A stretch of 10,901 bases of DNA, taken from NCBI GenBank assembly GCA_947629595.1, contig CANREI010000037.1:1-10901 (forward strand), written 5' to 3'. The translations under genes were made by a program, and so were the position numbers. Of this stretch, positions 1-6,105 are shown piece after piece. The notes under the pieces are model-generated. The model saw only the letters and a list, made by a program, of their open reading frames with translations. It was not told the origin of the DNA and made no database searches. The DNA is from an uncultured Alphaproteobacteria bacterium (GTDB taxonomy: Bacteria; Pseudomonadota; Alphaproteobacteria; CAAHEQ01; UBA3637). Position 1 is the first letter of the stretch; each line of letters opens with the position of its first letter.

Positions 1-86
1 TTTTTCTCTTTTTTATGATAACGGATAAAAAAACGGCATTGAATCGTGTCATTTTACAAAACGAATCGCGAAAAAATAAAAAATGA
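1..86 (+). CDS. Possible 3' end of an upstream gene (partial)
   Basis: One forward frame is open from the left window edge to a TGA at 84-86; the other two forward frames stop by position 28. The readable tail is hydrophobic (FLFF), then strongly basic, ending in RKNKK, which would suit a C-terminus. Only about 27 residues are visible, so no family can be named. The same stretch could equally be non-coding, or an ATG at 15 could begin a 23-residue peptide, but no ribosome binding site precedes that ATG. An AT-only inverted repeat lies directly over the stop codon. Weak call. Confidence 0.22.
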   Translation, partial: FLFFMITDKKTALNRVILQNESRKNKK

Positions 87-105
87 GGGGGGATTTTTAT
101 TTTTT
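71..105 (+). terminator. AT-only inverted repeat, possible weak terminator
   Basis: An A-rich arm (71-84) can pair with a T-rich arm (93-105) around a G-rich loop at 85-92, with one bulged A. The downstream arm doubles as a T-tract. It overlaps the stop codon of the possible partial gene at 1-86. The stem has no G-C pairs, so stability is low and the call is tentative. Confidence 0.25.
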
Positions 106-155
106 CTGCTATCCACTTTCCCCTATCGGCAAAAGTTAAGTAATGTGGCACTCTC

Positions 156-223
156 TTTTTCCCTATCGGCGGATGGGATGCGCTGCTGAAAGTAGCGCAT
201 CGCTATGGGCCGATAGGGGGAAA
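156..223. repeat. Long interrupted palindrome (REP-like or sRNA hairpin)
   Basis: The outer stem pairs 156-170 with 209-223: 15 pairs, of which two are G-U in RNA. The inner stem pairs 177-186 with 192-201, with eight Watson-Crick pairs, one wobble and one G-C closing a 5-nt loop at 187-191. The stems are separated by an asymmetric internal loop (171-176 / 202-208). About 25 pairs in 68 nt is far more than expected in this AT-rich background. The outer arm motif CCCTATCGGC occurs once more as a direct copy at 121-130. This could be a repetitive extragenic palindrome, a remnant of a small mobile element, or the body of a small RNA ending at the terminator 20 nt downstream. Confidence 0.6.
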
Positions 224-242
224 ATGATGGTTTATTTGTAAG

Positions 243-287
243 AGTGTTGCACAAAAAAAACGTACGATTTTTGCAACACTTTTTTTT
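243..287 (+). terminator. Rho-independent terminator
   Basis: The arm AGTGTTGCA (243-251) pairs perfectly with TGCAACACT (272-280) across a 20-nt loop, whose A-run and T-run can extend the pairing. Eight consecutive T follow on the plus strand. There is no T-run on the other side, so it works for plus-strand transcripts only. It would end either an upstream gene outside the window or a small RNA that includes the 156-223 hairpin. Confidence 0.7.
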
Positions 288-394
288 AAAATTTTAAAAA
301 AATTTTTAATTTAAGTCGAAATAATTGATTTTTCGATTGTTTTTGAGTGCTTGATTTTGGCATTTTAAGGGTAAATTTTGCCCTCAAAACCGCG

Positions 395-423
395 TTGCAT
401 TAAAGGTACGTTTATTTTATGCT
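395..423 (+). promoter_or_regulatory. Sigma70-type promoter for the pilin-like gene
   Basis: A -35 of TTGCAT (395-400) and a -10 of TATGCT (418-423) are separated by exactly 17 nt. Transcription would start near 430, giving a leader of about 20 nt that carries the ribosome binding site AAAGGGAG (436-443), 7 nt before the ATG. This is from motif match only. Confidence 0.45.
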
Positions 424-450
424 ATTCGTATACTGAAAGGGAGTCGGAAA

Positions 451-2532
451 ATGACAAAACAATTCGAAAAAAAGCACTTAAAACAATTTAAAAATCAATC
501 TCAAAGCGGGCGGAGTATGGTTGAAATGCTCGGGGTGTTGGCGATTATTGCTGTTCTGTCAATCGGCGGGATTGTGGGATACAGATTGGCGATGAATTAT
601 TATCAAGCGAATCAAATTGCCCATGAAATGAATATGATGCGAACTGATGCGCAAATAAAAATTGCCCAAGGAGCGGAAAAATTAACCCTTGGTGACCCTT
701 ATGACAGCGGTACAATTCGTTTTAACAATTATCCCACCGATTTTGATTTTACCGATTCATTCACTGACCCGGAAAATCCGGAAGAAGACTGGAAAGAGGG
801 GTATTATATTACAGTGTTTAAGATTCCGCAAGGGGTCTGCAAGCCGCTGGCGACCTTATTAAGCGGTATGGACGGAATAACAGAATTTACTATTAACAAC
901 AATGATTATAACACGGATACAAATTTTTGCAATCAAGATGAAAATCGTTTAAGCCTTTCTTTTACGGCAGAAAACATGACAGGAAATCTGCCGGAGGGTT
1001 GGTGTGAAGATGAGAGCGATTGTGACGGCGGCTATTGTCGAAATCATATTTGCATAGAATGCAGGGAAAGCAATGATTGCGGAGAATTTGAAGTTTGTGA
1101 TCAACAAGAGGGAATATGCACAACTGATTGCACAAACTGGGAATGTAACGGCGGTGTTTGTGTGGACGGCGTTTGTAAAGAATGTAAAAACACGAAAGAT
1201 TGCGACAATGATTTAGCATGTATAGACAATCAATGTCTGCCCTGCGCCGATGAAACGGATTGTGAGGAAAAACACTGTCTAAACGGCAGTTGCGTGGAAT
1301 GTAGAACAGGTGCCGATTGTTCGGGCGGAAAGGGGTGTTTAAGTGATAACACTTGCGGTAATTGTACAGAGAATCCGCAATGCGAAAGCAATAATTGCCA
1401 AGACGGTATCTGTGAAAATTGCAGCACAAGTGCCGATTGCACGGAGAGCAGAGCTTGTGAAAACGGTATTTGTTACGATTCGTGTACGGGCCATGAATCA
1501 GGCTGTGAAAGCGGCACACATTGTGATACGACTGACACGCAAAAATGTATGCCGAATTGTCAAAGCAGTGCAGAATGCAACGATTTGCAAGTTTGCAACA
1601 ATAAATCGGGCATCTGCGAAGAAGATTGTACGGCAGAGGGTGCAATGGCCTGTAAAAACGGGTATCATTGTGATACAACAACCAAGAAATGTAAGAAAAA
1701 TTGCACAGCGACAGATTGCTTAGGCACAACACCGATTTGTGACACAACAACACATGAATGTCGTGCTTGCACGGAAAATGACTGTACGGCACAAGGCAAA
1801 CATTGTGATACCTCAACGGGAAAAGCAACCTCCGGTACTTGTGTAGAATGTACGGCAAATACGCATTGTCGTGATAATACGCCCTATTGCGACAGTAACA
1901 ATGGCAATATTTGCAAAAGCTGTTATGATACTTTTGGGGAAGGAAAACCTTACTGGAACGGAACAAGTTGTGCACCATGTCCAAGCGGCACAAAATGGAA
2001 TATAAATAAAAATATGTGTACAGTCGGCGAATGCCAAAACAATGATGATTGCAACACAAACGGCAGAACCGGATATTACTGCTACTTGGAATTCGGCTAT
2101 TCTTGCAAAAGCGGAAATGAATTTAATTCCAATAAAGGCTTTGGTGCCGGACAAGATGGTTACAAAAGCGTATGCAAAAAAGCCGAAGACGAAGTAATAA
2201 AGGGGGGAACCAGCGGTTATGTTCTATCCGGCTCTCAAATGGACTGGTGGAGCGCAGAGCGATTCTGCCTTGCTTTGCATAGAAAACAGGCATCACGACA
2301 AAGTATCAACTGCGTAATTGACGTCAGTGACGGACAGATGCACGATTGTTCCAGCTCAACCATGTCAAAACTTGTCACCGATTTTAAGAGCAAGATTAGG
2401 TATGCTTGGCTTGAAGATGGTCCCAGCAACGGCTGTATGGCATATGCGCCTCAATTTATTACAGGCAAAGTATTCTGGTGGAGGCGACACACGCATAATC
2501 CGGAGGGCGGCGGATATGCTTTATGTCAATAG
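451..2532 (+). CDS. Type IV prepilin-like, cysteine-rich repeat surface protein with lectin-like C-terminal domain
   Basis: 693 residues. Residues 1-20 form a basic leader ending in Gly20; cleavage there would expose RSMVE, placing Glu at +5 as in type IV prepilins, followed by a hydrophobic helix (23-43) and an amphipathic extension to about 74. A short pilin-like region with Cys130 and Cys160 follows. Residues 185-552 hold about 16 tandem modules of four cysteines, roughly C-x5-C-x4/5-C-x3-7-C, about 20-25 residues each and often with NG or DG before the last Cys. The tail (585-693) has WWSAERFC, a YAW...C segment and a terminal ALC, resembling C-type-lectin/DUF1566/FISUMP domains; its cysteines are 606, 621, 633, 662 and 692. 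It probably passes the inner membrane, is processed by prepilin peptidase, is disulfide-bonded, and works as a surface adhesin or minor pilin. No pilus assembly genes are nearby. The function is inferred from architecture. Confidence 0.85.
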   Translation: MTKQFEKKHLKQFKNQSQSGRSMVEMLGVLAIIAVLSIGGIVGYRLAMNYYQANQIAHEMNMMRTDAQIKIAQGAEKLTLGDPYDSGTIRFNNYPTDFDFTDSFTDPENPEEDWKEGYYITVFKIPQGVCKPLATLLSGMDGITEFTINNNDYNTDTNFCNQDENRLSLSFTAENMTGNLPEGWCEDESDCDGGYCRNHICIECRESNDCGEFEVCDQQEGICTTDCTNWECNGGVCVDGVCKECKNTKDCDNDLACIDNQCLPCADETDCEEKHCLNGSCVECRTGADCSGGKGCLSDNTCGNCTENPQCESNNCQDGICENCSTSADCTESRACENGICYDSCTGHESGCESGTHCDTTDTQKCMPNCQSSAECNDLQVCNNKSGICEEDCTAEGAMACKNGYHCDTTTKKCKKNCTATDCLGTTPICDTTTHECRACTENDCTAQGKHCDTSTGKATSGTCVECTANTHCRDNTPYCDSNNGNICKSCYDTFGEGKPYWNGTSCAPCPSGTKWNINKNMCTVGECQNNDDCNTNGRTGYYCYLEFGYSCKSGNEFNSNKGFGAGQDGYKSVCKKAEDEVIKGGTSGYVLSGSQMDWWSAERFCLALHRKQASRQSINCVIDVSDGQMHDCSSSTMSKLVTDFKSKIRYAWLEDGPSNGCMAYAPQFITGKVFWWRRHTHNPEGGGYALCQ

Positions 2533-2568
2533 TTTAACCGATGAAGAAGAATAATTCAGTTAAAACAC

Positions 2569-2597
2569 TTGCCAATCGGGAGAAAAAGTGATAAGCT
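2569..2597 (+). promoter_or_regulatory. Possible extended -10 promoter for the microprotein gene
   Basis: TTGCCA (2569-2574) lies 17 nt upstream of TAAGCT (2592-2597), which is preceded by TGA and so forms an extended -10. The -10 hexamer itself is poor. The small gene may instead simply be read from the transcript of the gene before it, 86 nt upstream. Confidence 0.25.
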
Positions 2598-2618
2598 TGA
2601 AAAGCAAAGGAGGTAAAA

Positions 2619-2786
2619 ATGGCGCTGTTTTATATTTTTCTTCTTTGGGTGCTGATTGTGTATATCAACAAAAAAAATCCTTCCGAACAAACGGATTTTA
2701 AAGAACCCGCAAAACGCTCTTTCACAGAGCATACCACAAAATCCGACGATTCGGAAGAAGATTTATATTTCAATGATATGTTTTAA
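2619..2786 (+). CDS. 55-residue membrane microprotein, unknown function
   Basis: This short gene starts with ATG and has one of the best ribosome binding sites in the window, AAAGGAGG at 2606-2613, 5 nt before the start. Residues 2-16 form a hydrophobic helix (ALFYIFLLWVLIVYI), followed by a basic NKKNP boundary, then a hydrophilic and finally acidic tail (DDSEEDLYFNDMF). By the positive-inside rule the tail should face the cytoplasm. No family is recognised. It lies 86 nt after the pilin-like gene on the same strand, with no terminator between them, so co-transcription is possible. It is separated by only 13 nt from the stop codon of the converging phosphoesterase gene. Realness rests on the ribosome binding site and the coherent membrane-plus-tail composition. 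Confidence 0.65.
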   Translation: MALFYIFLLWVLIVYINKKNPSEQTDFKEPAKRSFTEHTTKSDDSEEDLYFNDMF

Positions 2787-2799
2787 GTCGGTACTCTTA

Positions 2800-3924
2800 T
2801 TATTCCACCAATTTCCGCCGCAATTTTAAAACCGTAATTTCCGAGGGCGCCAAAAAGCGCATTTGCGGCCCCCATTGCCCCGAACCGCGGGAAACATATA
2901 CATTCTTGCCGATTTTCGGCTCATATAATCCCGCCAATAATTTTGAATTATAATACCAACTGAAAATATGAAACGGAAAAATCTGCCCGCCGTGCGTATG
3001 CCCCGATATAATTAAATCGGCACTGTTGGTTTCATTCGGCAAAATCGGTTTATGCGATAACAAAATGCGATATTGATCGGCATTTTGACAAACCGCCGAC
3101 CAATCAACGGAAACACCGTACCGCGCTGCCGACGGAATATCGGGAACACCGGACAAACAAACGGAATCAAACTGAACTTTGGCATTATCCAAATCAATAA
3201 ATCCCGCCGATTCCAATTGTTTCATACTTTGCCGATAACCCACATAAAATTCATGATTACCGCTCGTGTAATAAACGCCTTCTTTGGCTTTTAACCGACT
3301 TAAAATCTGCAAAAGCGGTTGCGTATAAACTTTATCATCATCAACGGTATCACCCGGCAGCACAATAATATCGGGATTTAACGCATTCACCCTTTCCACA
3401 AGCCCCTTGATTTTATCGGGGAAAAGACTGCGCGATAAATGAATGTCACTTAACACAACAACGGTTTTATCTTGCTTGATTTTATAAGATTCAATAACCT
3501 GCTCTTTCACGCGCGGCACTTTCATTCCCTGATATAAAGCGCTTCCGGCACATAAAAGCGCCACACCGATTGTTATGATATTTAACACATTTAACCACTG
3601 TAAATGAAACGGCGACGGAATTACTTTCACAAACAAAGCGCCTATTGTCCAAAGCACATCGCGAAAAAGCGTTAAAACAAGCAAAATCACCGCTGTCACA
3701 TAAATAAAATAAAGCACATATTGCACAACACGCGTATATTTACCGAAATTACCCGCCATTTCCGGCATGGCAAAAACAGGTAACGCCGCCACAAGAAGAC
3801 TGACAAGAAACAAAAGCCCTTTAACGAAAAAACTCACGTTTAACGCATAACCGTAGCGAAAAAACAACGGTAATGTGACACAGCACCCCATAAGAGAAAC
3901 TGTTGTTGCAATGGCAAAATTCAT
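2800..3924 (-). CDS. Membrane-anchored calcineurin-like metallophosphoesterase (YkuE/YaeI-like)
   Basis: 374 residues from the ATG at 3924. A TTG two codons earlier (3930) gives a longer reading, but the ribosome binding site (GAAAGGGG, plus-strand 3932-3939) is 7 nt from the ATG and only 1 nt from the TTG, so the ATG is preferred. The first ~130 residues hold about four hydrophobic segments (near 5-25, 30-53, 66-88 and 110-130). The catalytic domain then shows the family's metal ligands in order: D160-x-H162, G191-D192, N223-H224 in SGNHE, H291 in SHKP, and H309-x-H311 in GHTHGGQ. This set fits PF00149 enzymes of the YkuE/YaeI type, which hydrolyse phosphoesters, in some relatives of lipid substrates. 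The substrate here is unknown. The polytopic N-terminus suggests a membrane-linked substrate. The gene has its own promoter. Confidence 0.9.
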   Translation of the reverse strand: MNFAIATTVSLMGCCVTLPLFFRYGYALNVSFFVKGLLFLVSLLVAALPVFAMPEMAGNFGKYTRVVQYVLYFIYVTAVILLVLTLFRDVLWTIGALFVKVIPSPFHLQWLNVLNIITIGVALLCAGSALYQGMKVPRVKEQVIESYKIKQDKTVVVLSDIHLSRSLFPDKIKGLVERVNALNPDIIVLPGDTVDDDKVYTQPLLQILSRLKAKEGVYYTSGNHEFYVGYRQSMKQLESAGFIDLDNAKVQFDSVCLSGVPDIPSAARYGVSVDWSAVCQNADQYRILLSHKPILPNETNSADLIISGHTHGGQIFPFHIFSWYYNSKLLAGLYEPKIGKNVYVSRGSGQWGPQMRFLAPSEITVLKLRRKLVE

Positions 3925-3931
3925 TTTCAAA

Positions 3932-3939
3932 CCCCTTTC
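3932..3939 (-). promoter_or_regulatory. Ribosome binding site deciding the phosphoesterase start
   Basis: On the minus strand this reads GAAAGGGG. It is 7 nt from the ATG at 3924 but only 1 nt from the upstream TTG at 3930, which rules the TTG out as the main start. Confidence 0.7.
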
Positions 3940-3946
3940 GATAACT

Positions 3947-3977
3947 GTTATATCACAAAAACAAACAGAAAAGTCAA
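3947..3977 (-). promoter_or_regulatory. Extended -10 promoter for the metallophosphoesterase
   Basis: On the minus strand, TTGACT (plus 3972-3977) and TATAAC (plus 3947-3952) are separated by 19 nt, and the -10 is preceded by TGA, an extended -10. The long spacer is tolerable with an extended -10. Transcription would start near 3940, just ahead of the ribosome binding site. It sits in the 60-nt gap after the TPR gene, so the phosphoesterase can be expressed independently of the kinase-TPR pair. Confidence 0.5.
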
Positions 3978-3984
3978 GCGTTTT

Positions 3985-4647
3985 TTATTGATTCTTTTTT
4001 TGAACTTTTTTCGATTGTTTGTCTTTGAGTTGTTTTAAATGCGCCGATACCTCTTTATCCGTCGGACTTAACAAATGCGCGCGCTCCAAAAAGTTTTTGG
4101 CTTTCTGATATTCTTTTTTCTCTAAATAACAGACCCCCAAATTATCTAAATTCATCACATTATCGGGATAATAAGATAAAATCAGCTCGGCATTTTTTTG
4201 AAACGCCGCATCTTCTTGCGCCTGCCATAAGTTTTTTTGAAAAGCTTGAAAACGCGACAACATAAATCGCTTCCCGCGATGCTCATTTGCGCCCCACTGC
4301 CAGTGATGATTATTCAGTTGCGCCTGCGCTAACGTTGCAGCCATGCCTTGCGTCATACAATTCACATCACCGATCATTTGGCAAAAATGAATTTCACCCA
4401 ACCGCAAATCCAACCGATCGGGAAACGAAGTAATGCCTTTGCGCACAATGTGCAACGTTTTTTGCGTTTGCTTTTGCGCTGCTGCCTGATGAAATCGACT
4501 CATTTCAATCAAAACCCGACGGGCAGAAAGCATAAAATCGTTTAAAACGGTATCGGCCGTTTCGGGCGGACGCGTTAACGCATTATATGTCAACAAAAAA
4601 AGACCGATTACCAAAAAAGCGCTCAAAAACTGCTGTAATTTCGTCAT
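3985..4647 (-). CDS. Membrane-anchored TPR-repeat protein
   Basis: 220 residues. Residues 7-24 form one hydrophobic helix after a short basic start (MTKLQQ), so this is a signal anchor with the bulk of the protein probably periplasmic. A clear tetratricopeptide repeat covers about 161-195 (PDNVMNLDNLGVCYLEKKEY... onward, helix A then helix B ending in LLSP). Weaker helical repeats may precede it (60-110). The tail is highly basic (KDKQSKKVQKKNQ). Two cysteines (89 and 97) lie close together. It starts 15 nt after the sensor kinase stop, with GAGGA as ribosome binding site in that gap, so the two are almost certainly co-transcribed. It may be a scaffold or partner for the kinase or for an envelope complex, but no partner can be named from sequence. 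Confidence 0.8.
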   Translation of the reverse strand: MTKLQQFLSAFLVIGLFLLTYNALTRPPETADTVLNDFMLSARRVLIEMSRFHQAAAQKQTQKTLHIVRKGITSFPDRLDLRLGEIHFCQMIGDVNCMTQGMAATLAQAQLNNHHWQWGANEHRGKRFMLSRFQAFQKNLWQAQEDAAFQKNAELILSYYPDNVMNLDNLGVCYLEKKEYQKAKNFLERAHLLSPTDKEVSAHLKQLKDKQSKKVQKKNQ

Positions 4648-4662
4648 TCAATCCTCATTTTT

Positions 4663-6063
4663 TTATAAATCAACGGGCAAATAAACCTTAAATGTTGTTC
4701 CCTTTTCCATGGAGCTTTCCACATCAATAAGCCCGTCATGATCATGCACAATCTGTTGGGCAATGCCCAATCCCAGACCCGTCCCTTCCACATATTTGGA
4801 ACGCAACGAATCAATACGATAAAAACGCTCGAACAATCGGTTAATATTCTTGGGTAAAATCGGATTGCCGATGTTATGAACGCTCACCAAAACAACTTGT
4901 CGCATATCGGAAAAATATTTATCCGATTTTTTGGGAAAGCCGTTGCAAAGCTGCACACCGACCGTTATTTTGGAATGCGTACTGCCGTATTTGACGGCAT
5001 TATCAATTAAATTTTGAAACACCTGCACCAACAAGGTTTTATTGCCTTTTAAGCGCGGAATATCATGCGTGAGTTTTAAATCAATTGTTTGATGATTGTT
5101 TTGCGCCTTCACGGACAGACTGTCTATCACGCTTTTTAACAAATCAGGCAATAAAATCACATCGGTTTGTAAATTTTTGGGTGTCATTCTTTCTTTGGAC
5201 AACGCCAGTAAATCTTTAACCAGATGCGTCATACGTTGTGTTTGCTCCGCAATGAGATTTAAAAACTTATCGCGCGCCGCTTCATCATCGCGCGCGGGAC
5301 CCTGTAATGTTTCGATACTGCCGGAAATAATGGTTAAAGGCGTTTTCAGCTCATGACTGGCATTGGCAAAAAAATCCGCCTGTTGCTCTTTAAATAATTT
5401 GAGTTGCGTAATATCATGCAACATAAACATAATCACGGCATCGTTTTTGGCCGGCGCGGGCAACCGCTCGATACGCAATTGAAACGTATGCGGCTGTTCA
5501 TCCTGATACGACCATTCCAGCCATTCCCGATCGGATTGCTCTCGAACCACTCTTTCCATGGCCTGCCGAAAAGCGGAATCGTTAAAAAAATCATAGGCAT
5601 CTTGATGCAACACGGTATTTGAGAAAAAATTAAGAGCCGTTTTGTTGGCAAAAACAATTTTTAAATCGGCATTGGTCATTAAAAGCGAATCGGGCAGATT
5701 TTCCAAAATGGCCGCATCGGATAACGTTTGATTCGACCATAAATTTTTAACGGATAAAAACGCATCGGCCAATCGAAACGAACCGAAAATGCCTTTATGA
5801 AAGCGCGGCGCTTCAATTTCCTGTCCCTGCGCCAAGGTGCGCAAATAGGCAATAAACTTTTCCAATTCGTGAAACACGCAAAACATAATAACGGCGGTAA
5901 TAATAAACACGCCGATAAAAATACCGCCCGCCACCGACCAGTCAATCCGATGCAGCGCCAACATAATTCCCAACACGAAAATAATGGGAATATTTAAGAC
6001 AACCGTTCGCGCCAAAAAGCGAAAGAAGCGAAAGAATGTTTTTTGTGCTTTATTTTTTTTCAT
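4663..6063 (-). CDS. PAS-domain membrane sensor histidine kinase (PhoR-like)
   Basis: 466 residues from the ATG at 6063. Upstream in-frame sequence runs to 6237 but would overlap mutS and is low-quality. Two membrane helices (about 20-37 and 44-64) flank a very short loop, so sensing is probably intramembrane or cytoplasmic. A linker follows, then a PAS-like domain (about 115-218, containing DSLLMTNADLKIVFANKTA and a PAC-like HDITQ end). HisKA has the H-box FFANASHELKTP with His237. The ATPase domain has the N-box QNLIDNAVKYG (Asn355), F-box FERFYRID and G2 GTGLGLG (427-433). The G1 box reads HNIGNPI, with Asn397 where most kinases have Asp; related N-type G1 boxes occur in CusS-like kinases, so activity is not excluded. 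No response regulator is adjacent in the window. It is transcribed divergently from mutS and precedes the TPR gene. Confidence 0.92.
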   Translation of the reverse strand: MKKNKAQKTFFRFFRFLARTVVLNIPIIFVLGIMLALHRIDWSVAGGIFIGVFIITAVIMFCVFHELEKFIAYLRTLAQGQEIEAPRFHKGIFGSFRLADAFLSVKNLWSNQTLSDAAILENLPDSLLMTNADLKIVFANKTALNFFSNTVLHQDAYDFFNDSAFRQAMERVVREQSDREWLEWSYQDEQPHTFQLRIERLPAPAKNDAVIMFMLHDITQLKLFKEQQADFFANASHELKTPLTIISGSIETLQGPARDDEAARDKFLNLIAEQTQRMTHLVKDLLALSKERMTPKNLQTDVILLPDLLKSVIDSLSVKAQNNHQTIDLKLTHDIPRLKGNKTLLVQVFQNLIDNAVKYGSTHSKITVGVQLCNGFPKKSDKYFSDMRQVVLVSVHNIGNPILPKNINRLFERFYRIDSLRSKYVEGTGLGLGIAQQIVHDHDGLIDVESSMEKGTTFKVYLPVDL

Positions 6064-6069
6064 AAATCG

Positions 6070-6098
6070 ATTATACTCTAAAAAAATAAAAAAAGGAA
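6070..6098 (-). promoter_or_regulatory. Kinase promoter, apparently leaderless
   Basis: On the minus strand a perfect TATAAT (plus 6070-6075) is followed by CGATTT and then the kinase ATG, so a start 7 nt downstream of the -10 falls on the A of ATG. The -35 (TTCCTT, plus 6093-6098) is weak at 17 nt spacing. No good ribosome binding site precedes this ATG, consistent with leaderless translation. Motif-based. Confidence 0.45.
6072..6077 (+). promoter_or_regulatory. -10-like element for mutS, overlapping the kinase -10
   Basis: TATACT on the plus strand shares bases with the minus-strand TATAAT. A convincing -35 at 16-18 nt is not visible (TTGTGC at 6043-6048 is 23 nt away). A transcript from here would start near 6084 and carry the mutS ribosome binding site AAAGGA (6092-6097), 8 nt from the ATG. 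Confidence 0.35.
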
Positions 6099-6105
6099 CA
6101 GAAAA

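Larger units (their letters stand above)
87..394. other. Non-coding, structure-rich intergenic region
   Basis: No credible gene is visible on either strand here. The region contains three copies of CCCTATCGGC: direct at 121-130 and 161-170, inverted at 209-218. It also holds a long hairpin (156-223), a terminator hairpin (243-287), then very AT-rich DNA (281-345). Around 366-384 there is an imperfect palindrome, AGGG...CCCT around AAATTTT, just upstream of the promoter of the pilin-like gene. Hairpin plus terminator within 130 bp would fit a small RNA or a repetitive extragenic palindrome, but no known RNA family is recognisable. Confidence 0.55.

Noticed and set aside
1..52. Minus-strand ATG at 52 reading out of the window (MTRFNAVFLSV...)
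   Set aside because: The frame stays open to the edge, but only 17 codons are visible and no ribosome binding site or promoter precedes it, so it cannot be supported.
116..223. CRISPR-like interpretation of the repeated CCCTATCGGC motif
   Set aside because: The repeats are only 10 bp, one is inverted, spacing is irregular and there are no cas genes, so this is a palindromic element rather than an array.
1343..1723. 126-residue plus-strand frame inside the cysteine-rich region
   Set aside because: It is a frame-shifted reading of the repeats, with Arg/Ile/Val-rich composition and no start signal.
962..2059. 365-residue open frame antisense to the cysteine-rich gene
   Set aside because: It mirrors the biased Cys/Asn/Asp codons of the plus-strand gene, has no ribosome binding site or recognisable domain, and its composition (Cys, His, Tyr and Arg rich) is that of a shadow frame.
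2440..2532. Complete diversity-generating retroelement in the window
   Set aside because: I found no adenine-rich near-copy of the gene end and no reverse transcriptase; only the target-like fold suggests it.
2318..2554. 78-residue plus-strand frame overlapping the end of the pilin-like gene
   Set aside because: It lies almost entirely inside a well-supported gene in another frame, with no family likeness. Its overrun past 2532 is only about 20 nt.
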